The notes under the pieces are model-generated. The model did not search any database, was not told the origin of the DNA, and saw nothing but the letters and a program-made list of their open reading frames with translations. A stretch of DNA of 64,000 nucleotides from Enchytraeus crypticus (taxonomy: Eukaryota > Annelida > Clitellata > Enchytraeida > Enchytraeidae), in contig CAJHZI010000272.1 in the NCBI GenBank assembly GCA_905160935.1, positions 62,001 to 126,000 of the forward strand, written 5' to 3'. The translations under genes were made by a program, and so were the position numbers. Of the stretch, positions 1-9,741 are shown piece by piece; position 1 is the stretch's first letter, and each line of letters starts with the position of its first letter.

Positions 1-210
1 ACTAGCGGGACGGGATTGGCAGGACATAAAAGATGCACTGCACAGAGTGTGTGTGCAAGTGTTGCGTCAATAACAACGAGACCTGATAATTGCTTGACCT
101 GTTCTAATCTAGCAACCATTCCTTATTGTTGTTTCGTTTTTCTTTTGTGCTTCGTATGGTTTTACATAATGATTCGATTTTTCTTTTTAACCTAAAAGAG
201 TCTGACTAGT

Positions 211-353
211 AAAAAAGCTGGTAAAGCTAATGTTAACGCCAGTTTCCTCACTCGAAAGCGATATCAGTGTCGGGCGAGCCCAGGATTTGAACACCGCACA
301 TACTGATCCGCGGTCGAATATCTTACCGACATCGCCACTGGCTCCGACCAGCG
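211..353 (-). repeat. SINE-A copy (tRNA-derived)
   Basis: Reads on the minus strand as a tRNA-like head (A-box-like GTGGCGA.GTCGGTAAGA and B-box-like GGTTCAAATCC, slightly mutated here) followed by a body with GAGTGAGGAAACT and GTTAAC. At least eight related copies occur in the window. The two internal promoter boxes and the dispersed distribution support a Pol III SINE rather than a functional tRNA, because no cloverleaf acceptor stem is apparent. Confidence 0.75.
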
Positions 354-414
354 TACAACTATTAATTAACTTAAAATTTATAGCATCGCTGCTAATTAAA
401 TGAACATGTATGTC

Positions 415-628
415 TTAATAGCGTCATGAAGTTTTAAATGACAGATCCTGAGTTGAATAGAACCCTCGTGGGTTCGAATCCTAGCCGCTCTGATCTGAGA
501 GTAAAATCTCGGACAATCACTGCACTGGTTACAAGGAAAGTGGTCTAAATTGCCTAACGGTTTAAACATGTGGCTTTAAAAGTGATAATATCAGCATAGT
601 TGATTATTTCACTATAATGCATGTTTAT
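415..628 (+). repeat. SINE-B copy (second tRNA-derived family)
   Basis: About 210 bases resembling copies at 12755-12981, 36041-36275 and (minus) 47748-47969. The head holds a B-box-like GGGTTCGAATCC; the body holds TGATCTGAGAGTAAAATCTC and the tail TTTCACTATAATG. The family is distinct from SINE-A in head and body. Confidence 0.7.
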
Positions 629-760
629 ATAAATTAGATTTTATATGGCTATGTCACTAATTGCATTGGACCTGAATTATTGTGAAACAATGAATTAATA
701 AAATAGACCAATAGAATGAAAACTATAGACTATTTACTGTTAATGTTAAGAATATTTACT

Positions 761-908
761 GGTTGGAGCCAGTGGCGAAGTGGCTGGAGCCAGTGGCGAA
801 GTCGGTAAGATACTTGACTGCGGATCAGTATGTGCGGGTTCAAGTCCTGGGCTCGTCCGTCACCGACATCGCTTTCGAGTGAGGAAACTGGCGTTAACCT
901 TAGCTTTT
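761..908 (+). repeat. SINE-A copy with duplicated head
   Basis: Full-length SINE-A in sense orientation. The first 20 or so bases (TGGAGCCAGTGGCGAAGT) occur twice in tandem before the rest of the element, so the A box is present twice. The B-box-like GGTTCAAGTCC follows about 40 bases later. Confidence 0.75.
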
Positions 909-1184
909 AATCTGATCAGTACAACGACGATTGTTAACTATGGAAAATCAAGCAGCAATTTAGCAGTTCTTATATAAGATCAGATACCTATAAATTGAGG
1001 TGTTTAGGGAAATTGAAGTCATCAATGGACCTGAATGCAAATGTTACTATATTTATATCTGTAGCGCATTCAGAGCAAAGAGATCCCAGTGGACAAACAT
1101 TAGAGAAAGATTAACATTGATCGGCTGCAGTGATGAAATGATATAAAAGTCTCTGCCGGTATAGATTGAGGGACGACATTATTA

Positions 1185-1545
1185 GGACCTGCCTAATAGC
1201 TCCCTAAAGTGCTACTGAAGTCACTGGACTAGCGGTGCCTAATAGTTCCCTAAAGTGCTACTGAAGTCACTGGGCTAGCAGTGCCTAATAGCTCCCTAAA
1301 GTGCTAATGAAGTCACTAGGCTAGCAGTGCTTAATAGCTCCCTAAAGTGCTACTGAAGCCACTGGACTAGCGGTGCCTAATAGCTCCCTAAAGTGCTACT
1401 GAAGCCACTGGACTAGCGGTGCCTAATAGCTCCCTAAAGTGCTACTGAAGCCACTGGACTAGCGGTGCCTAATAGCTCCCTAAAGTGCTACTGAAGCCAC
1501 TGGACTAGCGGTGCCTAATAGCTGCTAAGCCACTGAGGTAATATC
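1185..1545. repeat. 46-bp minisatellite, about 8 copies
   Basis: A 46-base unit containing CTCCCTAAAGTGCTACTGAA and GGACTAGCGGTGCCTAATA is repeated about eight times, with the last four nearly identical. The array lies in the first intron of the calcium-sensor gene, ending some 40 bases from its splice donor, but does not copy exon sequence. Confidence 0.9.
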
Positions 1546-1582
1546 TCCATAAAGTTATGCTAATTAAAAGCAGTTAACTTAC

Positions 1583-1690
1583 CATAAACCCCTTGTACCA
1601 AGCTTTTATCTGTTCTTTACTGAAGTTTGTGTTATCAATCAGGAATTCCATATCCTCCTTGGTAAGCTTCTTACTGTTCTTGCCTCCCAT
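1583..1690 (-). CDS. N-terminal exon of a neuronal calcium sensor (visinin/hippocalcin/frequenin family)
   Basis: Reading minus from 1690, the exon encodes 36 residues that begin [13 protein letters not shown] and end KAWYKGFM, then a strong donor GTAAGT. Neuronal calcium sensors typically start MGK(Q/S)NSKL, carry a myristoylated Gly2, and reach the invariant WYKGF at residues 30-35 just before EF-hand 1; length and motif positions agree. The family comprises Ca2+-dependent membrane switches that regulate receptors, cyclases and channels. Only this exon is inside the window; I found no continuation such as the usual KDCPSG segment between 1 and 1582, so the remaining exons must lie to the left. 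The 36-residue size is too short to decide between frequenin, visinin-like or hippocalcin types. The start is the only ATG giving the myristoylation consensus. Confidence 0.8.
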
Positions 1691-1894
1691 TGCAACAGTC
1701 CAACGTTAAAGCGATTTATAACTGACAACCGAAACAAAATGTTGGGGACGTGTCGATCCAGATAGGATCCTATAATAACGCAGAAGTTATTCACGAGCTC
1801 TTAGAAATTCAATTAATCCACTGACCACTGAACAATGAGTTTAATTCTGAAAAAAGAATTTAGATGAGCAACGCGAAGTTTTAATCCAAATGTC

Positions 1895-1995
1895 AGTACT
1901 TTCGTGACCTTTGTGTCCTTTTCACTTTATCTCATGTATTTCATGCGTATGATGTAACCTACAGTGAAATAAATATGATTCAATTCTATTCAATG
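1895..1995 (+). repeat. Dispersed repeat family F (LINE-tail-like)
   Basis: This 100-base segment (CACTTTATCTCATGT, GTGAAATAAATATGATTCAA) reappears inverted at 61990-62095. The AATAAA-like end followed by TATTCAA repeats resembles a retroelement 3' end, but no coding part is attached. Confidence 0.55.
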
Positions 1996-2159
1996 GTTAA
2001 ATCCAAATCGAACAGTTTCATTTCTACAAGTGAGACTGTGAGTAAAAAATTCCTGAAATTCTACAACAGTGTTAATAGATAAGCTATACTGGTATATACA
2101 CAGCAGACTGTTGAGTAATTTAATTCAATTAATGTGTATGTCATATATATGCAACAAAC

Positions 2160-2273
2160 TTGACCTCTCTCTCTTCCCTTCTCTCTCTTTCTCTTTTTTA
2201 TCTCTCTCTGTCTGTATGTATGTCTGTCTGTCTGTCTATCTATCAACCTCTTTCTCTCTGTCTGTCTCTTGCT

Positions 2274-2316
<43 letters not shown>

Positions 2317-2317
2317 A
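2160..2317. repeat. (CT)n / (TCTG)n simple repeat
   Basis: Mixed CT dinucleotide tract with a short TCTG/TATC tetranucleotide block, ending in an uninterrupted CT run of about 35 bases. The Leu/Ser frames on plus and Arg/Glu frames on minus are translations of the repeat and are not genes. Confidence 0.95.
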
Positions 2318-2486
2318 TGTTCGCCCAAAAATTAGATTCCATGTACACATTCCTATTGATAATTAATCTGTGACAATCACAAAAGACCACACTCGCGACA
2401 CAAATATTTATGTCACGATGAAGGTCACGCCTCTCTCAGGTCCCTACAGTCCGAACCACGAGCAAGCATTATGGTGTATGCACGAA

Positions 2487-2526
2487 CCATACAGTATATG
2501 GTGCGTATGCACGATATACTGTATGG
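2487..2526. repeat. Perfect inverted repeat, 13-bp arms
   Basis: Arms CCATACAGTATAT and ATATACTGTATGG are perfect reverse complements separated by 14 bases that themselves contain GTGC and GCAC arms. It can form a hairpin or cruciform. It has no T tract and no nearby gene, so a terminator role is not suggested. Confidence 0.8.
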
Positions 2527-3501
2527 ACAGAATGTTAGATGGTAGATGCGTGGTTTTACCGTGGTTCTACGTGCTTAGTGTCTTTCCTATTGTCTGCTTA
2601 GACTGATCTTACGACACGCGTGCACTTGCGATGGATCTATATACGCAATGAAAATTTGCTATTAAAACCTGGACACAAGTGTGATAAATACGATTAGCAT
2701 CTTAAAATAAATTGGCTCGACAGAGCCTTCGAGCCACGTGGCGTTGTCCTGGAGCCTGATACGTGGCATTTCCTGGAGCCTGACAGAGCTACGTGGCATT
2801 GCCCTGTCAAAATATCTACAGCTTTGAGCGCACGCTTCAATAAAAATGTTGGCATCGTTTTCAGCTTTCCATCAGCGTCGAACCTTGAATCTTTTCACTG
2901 CCAAATACCAATAAAATATTAGTCCGTCCCCGGATCGTAATTCTTAATAAGATTGAGTGTTAAGTGCATACGTTAATTATCAGAAAACCTGTCACAATAA
3001 CGTGTGATCGTAACGCCAAAGATAAGAGCTTTGCTGAAAGATGATCAAGAAGCATCACGGATATATAAAGGATTGGCAACGGCTAAGTGAACTTGCGAAG
3101 ATTGGATGTGTTTGTAAAAAAAGAGATAATCATCATTCGTTTCATTTTAGCGGATTTTTCAAGCGGACACAAATTCAACATGAGACACATGCCTATCTAC
3201 AGTATGGACACTGTATGCAGTGGGTACATTTCCAAATTAATAAAAAAATAGACTATGCTATCCATATATAAAATTGCTAAAGTATTTGAAAAGCTTTGAT
3301 AACATAATGCATAGATTTTACCATGTACTGGACTTATCTCTATAGAAAGCACAAAAGGTAATAATTATCTACAGTGATGGATCAATAAAAATCTAGAGTG
3401 ACAGCTTGTCTACAACATTACTTCCTAACCCTACAGTATTGACAGATCACATGAAGCGCTGCCTCTTACACAGTAGATTTACTTTCAACTAGACCAGAAC
3501 G

Positions 3502-3602
3502 CTTCACGGATAATGGACTAAATTGCCTAGCGGATATAACATGTGGTTTTAAAAGTGATAGATATCAACATAGTTGATCATTTCACTATAATATGTGTTA
3601 TT
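3502..3602 (+). repeat. SINE-B 3' fragment
   Basis: Matches the second half of SINE-B (TAAATTGCCTAGCGG, ACATGTGG, AAAAGTGATAGATATCAACA, TTTCACTATAAT) without the tRNA-like head, so it is 5'-truncated. Confidence 0.65.
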
Positions 3603-3849
3603 CAGACTGATTAACTTTCCTCAAAATCTTAAATTATATCTACAGCTAATTTTACAATAGGATTTTCTTTCGTACAATTTTACATTTCAATTAAATAACG
3701 TCTTCAGCGTCAACTGGACTCATTTCCGAAACCACTCATCATTAACACTAATTCAACTGATTTAATAAACTAGCAAACCGACGAACATGAAGGCCTTAAT
3801 GATAGCTGTGGTCGTATGTCTCTTCGTGGAGTAAATCAGGGGATATATG

Positions 3850-4030
3850 CGCATGCTAGCGGTGCTCAGTAAGACATCAGAGCGCTCACAGCTCGCTCGC
3901 TCCGTGGAGCAGCTCGGTTAGAAATATTGCCGTCTAGCTGCGTCCTCTCCGCTCCTACTCTCTTCCCTCCAGCCGAGTTCCCTCTTTCCTTTGATCTCTC
4001 TTTCTTCCATCCTCTCGGTCAGACACGGAA
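3850..4030. other. GC- and CpG-rich block, possible promoter
   Basis: About 180 bases stand out from the AT-rich surroundings, with several CG dinucleotides (GCTCGCTCGCTCCG, CCGTCTAGCTGCGTCC) followed by a pyrimidine-rich stretch. It lies upstream, on the minus strand, of the calcium-sensor first exon and could be its promoter or a 5' noncoding exon, but no TATA box or defined exon can be shown. Confidence 0.25.
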
Positions 4031-4426
4031 AATATAGAAAAATCGATTATAAAAATATATTGGAAATTGAGCGAGTTCGATTTACCGATTATAGGAATTA
4101 TATAATACGCTAGCATTGTGTTCTTGCTGTATGGAAAGGTTGATTAAGTAGCACTAGGACGTAATGATGACAACATTAAGAAATTAGTATATTCTTAACA
4201 TATCTTTCTCACGTATACTGTTTATATACACCTATGCTTTTAAACGTTCCTCGGAGCAGCTTAGCCCTAATTGAGCTTTAGTTTTTAGCGATTTTTATGC
4301 ATTAGTGTTGTTATATACACGTTAAGGTGAAGCCAATTCTTCTTGTTCAATTTCTGAAGGGCGACGCGAATGTTTCGTAATGCTCCCTTAAGCTTCGTTC
4401 TTGTAATGTGCATAAAGCTGGTAATA

Positions 4427-4560
4427 ATAATAATAAAAATAACGACAATTATAGTGCTACATTCATCAATGACAATATCGAGCACTATTCAGACAATATC
4501 AAGCCGGCGAGAAAAGAGAAGGTCCAAAAACGGTGCAAATTCCAAAATCCAGATAATCAG
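4427..4560 (+). repeat. Dispersed repeat family D
   Basis: Shares CATCAATGACAA, ATCGAGCACTATT, AAGCCGGCGAG and AAGGTCCAAAAA with copies at 63862-63985 (plus) and 13465-13555 and 31145-31230 (minus). It begins in an (AAT)n-like tract. Confidence 0.65.
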
Positions 4561-4565
4561 TCCAA

Positions 4566-4623
4566 AGTTAACGCTAATGTTAACGTCAGTCTCTTCGCTC
4601 GAAAGCGATGTCAGAGAAGGGCG
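4566..4623 (-). repeat. SINE-A tail fragment
   Basis: Contains GCTAATGTTAACGTCAGT and CTCGAAAGCGATGTCAG, the SINE-A body end in antisense. It lacks the tRNA-like head. Confidence 0.6.
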
Positions 4624-4930
4624 AAAGTGATAGTTGATAAGTGCTAAATGAAAGTGAGAATACTACATGCTCAACAAACGATTTGACTATCTCGCTCATA
4701 AAGGAGATCGATCCCATTTCTGTTCAGTAAAACGTGTGGCAGTGTTTTAGTGTACATGTTTATTATATCAGTGCACGACGAATGAGAAATGTGGACCAGA
4801 TCGAAATGAGAAGATACGAGATGTGCCATGAGTACAGACAGAGTATGACTCTAATGAGTCTAATCTTTCAATAAAGTATAAATTAACAATGAAAATTATA
4901 GTTATGTCCTCTGGCTGAATTATGCTCACT

Positions 4931-5058
4931 GGCTGGAGCCAGTGGCGAAGTTGGTAAGACACTCGACCGCGGATCAGTATGTGCGGGTTCAAATCCTGGG
5001 TTCTCCCGTCACTGATATCGCTTCGAGTGAGGAAACTGACGTTAACCTTAGCTTTTTT
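4931..5058 (+). repeat. SINE-A copy, nearly complete
   Basis: Sense copy: GGCTGGAGCCAGTGGCGAAG at the start, B-box-like GGTTCAAATCC, body GAGTGAGGAAACTGACGTTA and T-rich end. It is one of the best-preserved copies. Confidence 0.8.
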
Positions 5059-5194
5059 TACCTCCCAAGAAAATGTTTATTATTTGAGCGTCACCACTGG
5101 CATAAGCCTTTGAGTCAACTCTATATGTGCGTAATATGCCATGGGCCAGCCGATTTCATTGCACTAAGAGATAGAAATAGACAGTGTGTGTGTT

Positions 5195-5209
5195 TGAGAG
5201 TCAGACAGC

Positions 5210-5241
<32 letters not shown>

Positions 5242-5267
5242 GAGCGCGCGAGAGATACAGAGACAGA

Positions 5268-5305
<38 letters not shown>

Positions 5306-5320
5306 AAGAGAGAGAGAGTT
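5195..5320. repeat. (GA)n simple repeat
   Basis: GA dinucleotides interrupted by CAGA tetranucleotides and GCGC. The Arg/Glu-rich open frame here is a product of the repeat. Confidence 0.93.
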
Positions 5321-5459
5321 AGGATGTATTTATTTCTCAGATTTTTATGGAATAGGCTGCTGATGCGGTTATGATGGAGTGCGTGGTCGGGAATATGAAG
5401 AGCTGCCAATGATTTATTTTTATAACTGGGGCAGGAGAGTGGCTGTATTACAACATCAG

Positions 5460-5600
5460 TTCACTCATTACAGTGGCAACGCTGCAGCAGCTGCTTAGCA
5501 GCAGTCCCGGCAGCAGCTGGGCAGCAGCTGTGGTCAGCTGCTCAGCTGTTGTCCACATATTTGCTGCAAACTAGATTCTCAGCAGCAGCATCAGATATAT
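5460..5600. repeat. CAGCTG/CAGCAG-rich tract
   Basis: Dense, imperfect GCAGCAGCTG repeats. A second patch of the same composition lies at 6180-6430 (GAGCTGCTG, AAGCTGCTG), flanking the 40-bp minisatellite, which carries CCACAGCTGTT in every unit; all three parts may be one degenerate array. Confidence 0.75.
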
Positions 5601-5789
5601 AACGTTACGTAGCTAATAGATATGTAGCAAATTTTTAGTAGCTCAGGCAAACAGCTTACCAGAAACTGCACGGTTACTTAATTCATCAAGGTCAGCAGGT
5701 AGCATCAGTTTTGAGTATGAGAAATAACTTAATTTAGTCCCAATCAACAGTTGCTGGGATATAACAGCTTATGACGACAGCTCTCTAGT

Positions 5790-6185
5790 AGCGATGTGAT
5801 ATCCACAGCTGTTCCTATAATAACCGCGCTGCTATGTGATATCCACAGCTGTTCCTATAGTAACCGTGCAGCTATGTGATATCCACAGCTGTTCCTATAA
5901 TAACCGCGCTGCTATGTGATATCCACAGCTGTTCCTATAGTAACCGTGCAGCTATGTGATATCCACAGCTGTTCCTATAGTAACCGTGCAGCTATGTGAT
6001 GTCCACAGCTGTTCCTATTATAACCAACAGCTGTCATGCAGCTGTGTGATATCCACAGCTGTTCCTATAGTAACCGTGCAGCTATGTGATATCCACAGCT
6101 GTTTCTATAATAACCGTGCAGCTATGTGATGTCCACAGCTGTTTCTATAGCAACCGTGCAGCTGTGTGATGTCCACAGCTGTTTC
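5790..6185. repeat. 40-bp minisatellite, about 9-10 copies
   Basis: Units contain GCTATGTGATATCCACAGCT, then GTTCCTATAATAACCG; variation is concentrated at ATA/ATAG and GCGCTG/GTGCAG. It is not adjacent to any recognised exon. Confidence 0.9.
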
Positions 6186-6458
6186 TCGACCAAGCAGCAG
6201 CTGGCCACTGACCACAATGTGATCAGCTGGGCAGCTGCCTCGCAATGACACAGTGTAGAGGCAGATCTGTTATTGATAGATTTCTTATCCAGTAAAACAA
6301 CCATCCATCTTCCCAGCAGAGCAGCTAAACAGCTAAACAGCTGAGCTGCTGAAGTTTCTGGAGCTGCTGGACAGCTGAGCTGCTGAAGCTGCTTAAGCTG
6401 CTGAAGCTGCTGGAGCTGCTGTATCGATAGGTTTAGGGACGACTCTGTTGATCCATAT

Positions 6459-6515
6459 ATAATAATAAATAAAGGTTTAACGTCCGTTACCTCATACAAT
6501 GATGATATCAAGGAC
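6459..6515 (-). repeat. Short (AAT)n-linked element (mini-A), diverged copy
   Basis: AATAAATAAAGGTTTAACGT followed by TTACCTCATACAATGATGAT. It shares the roughly 50-base core seen at 30308, 37453, 44373, 44517 and 58825. Confidence 0.6.
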
Positions 6516-6939
6516 ATCGATATGAAAGCTATTGAGATGTAAGACTTTATGTGTGATATCTATTAAAAATTAAACTCTTAGCATTAAGAAAAGAGAAACA
6601 AGATCCTTAGTTTAAAGATCTTTGATTAAACTTTGGCAAAAATGACCCAAAGCCAGCCGTGTTGCGTCACTGTTATCTTCTATATCATATTATCAGAATC
6701 TCTATCCACCGTTTCTTTATCTATACTTTTTAAATTTTTCATTTGATCTATTTAGTATTATTCTCTTATTCCTTCCCACTCTCACCCAAAATCACACAAA
6801 CTCACATAAGCTCACATAAACTCACACATCTTTCTCAAACTATCTTTTCTAACGCTCCTGCTCTATTTATATATCCTATATGGTCTTTTCCTCGTTCAAA
6901 TTGATTTTTCACTATTTATATCCTTTTTTGTAACTCCTA

Positions 6940-7136
6940 CTCTTACTCTCTCTCTCTTTTTTTTCTCTCTCTCTCTTTCTCTCTCTATTGCTCTTTCTTT
7001 CTCTTTCTCTCTCTTTCTCTCTATTTATCGCTCTCTCCTTCACACTTCTATTCTTCTCACTATTCACATGATATTATCTATGTCTACTTTTCTCTCTGTG
7101 TTTTATTCATTCTTGTTCTTATTTGCCTTTTCTCTT

Positions 7137-7168
<32 letters not shown>

Positions 7169-7285
7169 TCTCTGTCTCTCTCTCTCTCTTTCTCTCTGTT
7201 TCTCTCTCTCTCTCTCTCACTCCCTCTCTCTCTCTTTCTCTCTCTGTTTCTCTCTCTTTCTTTCTCTCGCGTGCTCTCTCTCTCG

Positions 7286-7340
<55 letters not shown>

Positions 7341-7410
7341 TTTCTCTCTCTCTCTCTATCTCCATCTCTCACCCTCTCTCTCTCTCTCTCTCTCCTACTC
7401 CAGGTCCCAC
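6940..7410. repeat. Long (CT)n tract
   Basis: Nearly 450 bases of CT dinucleotides with T, G and A interruptions. Its right end forms the pyrimidine tract ending in CTACTCCAG before the GC-rich candidate exon. Long Ser/Leu and Arg/Glu frames across it are artefacts. Confidence 0.95.
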
Positions 7411-7411
7411 T

Positions 7412-7525
7412 GGACGTGACTCCTGTAGCCGCACGCTGCCTGGTCTCCACCCCGGGGCTGGAGGGGAGGGGGGCTGCAGGGGGGTCCCGGACAGGTGGGA
7501 CTTCCTCTGATCGGCTCGTAGGGTG
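7412..7525 (+). CDS. GC-rich candidate terminal exon, product unknown
   Basis: Directly after a near-ideal acceptor (long CT tract, CTACTCCAG) an open frame starts VPLDVTPVAARC and runs 38 codons to TGA at 7523. The stretch is GC-rich, with CCCC and GGGGAGGGG runs, unlike the AT-rich DNA on both sides, as exons in this window usually are. The second frame is also open (PTGRDSCSRTL...) and ends a few bases earlier, so the frame is not secure. I recognise no domain and found no upstream exon between 1691 and 6900. It could be a GC-rich noncoding patch. Confidence 0.25.
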
Positions 7526-7549
7526 ATGAGAAGCCTCTGTACCACTGTG

Positions 7550-7635
7550 CAGCATGCGTGCTTAACATCAAGGTGAGAAGAGCTTCATTCCCCTTCCAGA
7601 CAACTAGACACATTCGAGCTTTCATCACAAAAGTA
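7550..7635 (+). repeat. Dispersed repeat family G
   Basis: TGCTTAACATCAAGGT followed by CTTC-rich sequence and ACATTCGAGCTTTCATCA. Related segments lie at 7765-7850 and 11698-11770. The apparent splice donor ATCAAG/GTGAGA belongs to the repeat, so it was not used as exon evidence. Confidence 0.55.
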
Positions 7636-7764
7636 GACTGTAGGTTTAATTAGAGCTTTCATACTAAATATTGGCTAGTAATTTGCTTCAGAAGAACAGC
7701 AGCAATGGCAGCTTTTTGTTATACATGTAGATTTGTTTAGAAGTTAGAGCAATAAATAATTGAC

Positions 7765-7850
7765 TGGAGTCGAATATGCTTAACGTCAAGGTCAGATTCC
7801 CTTAGCTTCTCTTCAGAATAGTTTCAGGTCAAACACTGTAGCTTCATACA
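7765..7850 (+). repeat. Dispersed repeat family G
   Basis: ATGCTTAACGTCAAGGTCAG followed by TTAGCTTCTCTTCAGAA, paralleling 7550-7635 and 11698-11770. Confidence 0.5.
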
Positions 7851-8044
7851 TGACACTGTAAAACAATAATAATAAAAAATAATAAAAATGCTAAATTTGT
7901 CGATTATGCTATTAAGATGTGAGAGCTTTGTCTAATGTAGAGGTTTGAGTTAAGGCTGAAATAAATGAATAAAAGCCATACTTCGTAAAAAATACTTACT
8001 ATAGTTATATATTTAAGTAACAATTACATTTCGGGCACTATTCA

Positions 8045-8315
8045 CATAGAGGCCAAGTTACACAAGTAGGCCTGTTCACGTAGGCCTATACACGTAGGCC
8101 TATTCACGTAGATCTATTCAGTAGGTCTATACACGAAGGCCTACACAAGTAGGTTTATACATGCAGGCTTATACAAGAAGGCCTATACACGTAGGCCTAT
8201 ACACGTAGACCTATACATGTAGGCCTATACATGTAGGTCTACATAAGTAGGCCTATACACGTAGGCCTATACACGTAGACCTATATACTAAGTAGGCCTA
8301 TACACGTAGGCCTAT
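8045..8315. repeat. 14-bp minisatellite
   Basis: A CACGTAGGCCTATA unit repeated about 18 times with variants (ATGTAGGCCTATA, AAGTAGGTTTATA). AGGCCT palindromes recur in most units. Confidence 0.9.
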
Positions 8316-8753
8316 AACTTATACGGAGCTACATAGAGGTACTTGTTGGCAAGTGGCTGAGAATGGGATATACTTCAGGTGAATCTTTTCTCAAGCTGTT
8401 GAGTCCTCGAGTAGTTAAACCTCTCACTCAACCCCTCTAGCTAGAGATTTCATCTACGACGTTAAGTTTAGAGTTCTCGGTCAATACAGACGTGGTCGCT
8501 TGCTGTAGTGTAGTGGTCGACTTTTTATATTCATCTGGTCATTGTTTGCTCGAAAATTAATGTTCGACAGTCGGTGAAGTAATTTAGGGTAAAAATAGGA
8601 AGTATTAGTTTTTAAACCGTAAGCGCTTCCTGGAATAAAATGTTATTCAGAATTATTGTCATTACATCAGGTAAATAGAAATATCAGTTACTAATAATCT
8701 GACTGACAGCTGATATATGATGCAGTACATTCGCAATACTTTAAATGTAACTA

Positions 8754-8754
<1 letters not shown>

Positions 8755-8830
<76 letters not shown>
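8755..8830. repeat. (AT)n microsatellite
   Basis: About 75 bases of uninterrupted AT dinucleotide. A second AT run lies at 8951-8992. Confidence 0.97.
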
Positions 8831-8831
<1 letters not shown>

Positions 8832-8854
8832 TGTATATGTTATTGATGATTAAA

Positions 8855-8949
8855 AATATCCACTCGTATGTGGACGTTAAGAATAAAACAGTAGATAGAG
8901 GTGAGTGGAGACGTTATATACTTTGAACCTGCCAGTAGGCCGTGCACTA

Positions 8950-8950
<1 letters not shown>
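8855..8950 (+). repeat. Dispersed repeat family C
   Basis: Contains GAGTGGAGACGTTATATA, ACCTGCCAGTAGGC and GTGCACTAAGA, shared with 43990-44200, 44925-45055 and, inverted, 23305-23470 and 55645-55765. Copies end in a dinucleotide tract: (AT)n here, (GA)n elsewhere. Confidence 0.7.
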
Positions 8951-8994
<44 letters not shown>

Positions 8995-8995
<1 letters not shown>

Positions 8996-9204
8996 GCCAT
9001 ATTCTATGCTCTCGTGATGTATTAATTGTATGATATTTGTAGTGCTGGGGTCATATTCTATGCTATAGTGATGTATTGTATGAAATTTGTAGTGTTGGCG
9101 TCATATCCTATGCTAAAGTGATGTATTAATTGTATGATATTTGTAGTGCTGGGGTCATATTTTATGCTCTAGTGATGTATTGTATGCTATTTGTAGTGTT
9201 GGGG
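8995..9204 (+). repeat. Tandem array continuing into the first exon of ATP6AP2
   Basis: Four units of about 50-54 bases carrying CATATTCTATGCT, GTGATGTATT and TTTGTAGTG(C/T)TGGGG. The last unit contains the ATP6AP2 start codon at 9184 and its first six or seven codons, so the array overlaps coding sequence. Confidence 0.85.
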
Positions 9205-9701
9205 CTGGTTCAGTGCGGGCAGCTGACAGTCCTCTACTCCCCACCCTCTGTAAACTTTCAATCGACCAATGACGTGCTCTCTGAGAGTCACGTGATCAAT
9301 ATTCTGCAGGCCATGTTCGGATTGCAGACTCAGTCTGTAAGTTTAGTTAATCATTTTAAATAAATCGATCTGATAATTAAACTTAGTTGATCTGGCTAAG
9401 AAGTTAGTCCTTGGATATGACGCTCTTTCAATCCTCAAGACGCTTTTGAATATGAAGTTTAGCTGTTACGGACTAAAAACTTTTGATATACTTAAATATT
9501 CGAAAAAATACTCTATGCAGAAGTGCAGTAACCAGCTATGACTCTTTGTGTAGACCTACACTTTTGTAAAACAAGGCATCGAGCCGAAGTAGAGTAAAAT
9601 TATGTCTATTAGCTGATATTTCCAGAGACAATATACTGAGAGAGAGAGAGAAAGAGAGAGCGAGAGCGAGAGAGATGGAGAGAGATACAAACAGAAAAAC
9701 C

Positions 9702-9741
<40 letters not shown>

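Larger units (their letters stand above)
1691..7410. other. Repeat-rich intergenic region
   Basis: No exon could be supported in this span apart from the candidate at 7412. It holds (CT)n and (GA)n tracts, partial SINEs, a 40-bp minisatellite, CAGCTG-rich DNA and a CG-rich block near 3.9 kb. Open frames here are short or made of simple repeat. Confidence 0.6.

Noticed and set aside
3041..3271. 76-codon plus frame
   Set aside because: No family resemblance and no neighbouring exon; length is within chance expectation.
7068..7526. Long open frames of Ser/Leu (plus) or Arg/Glu (minus)
   Set aside because: They are direct translations of (CT)n/(GA)n. The same applies at 2061-2390, 5164-5322, 9536-9753 and the Tyr/Ile frames of the (TA)n tracts.
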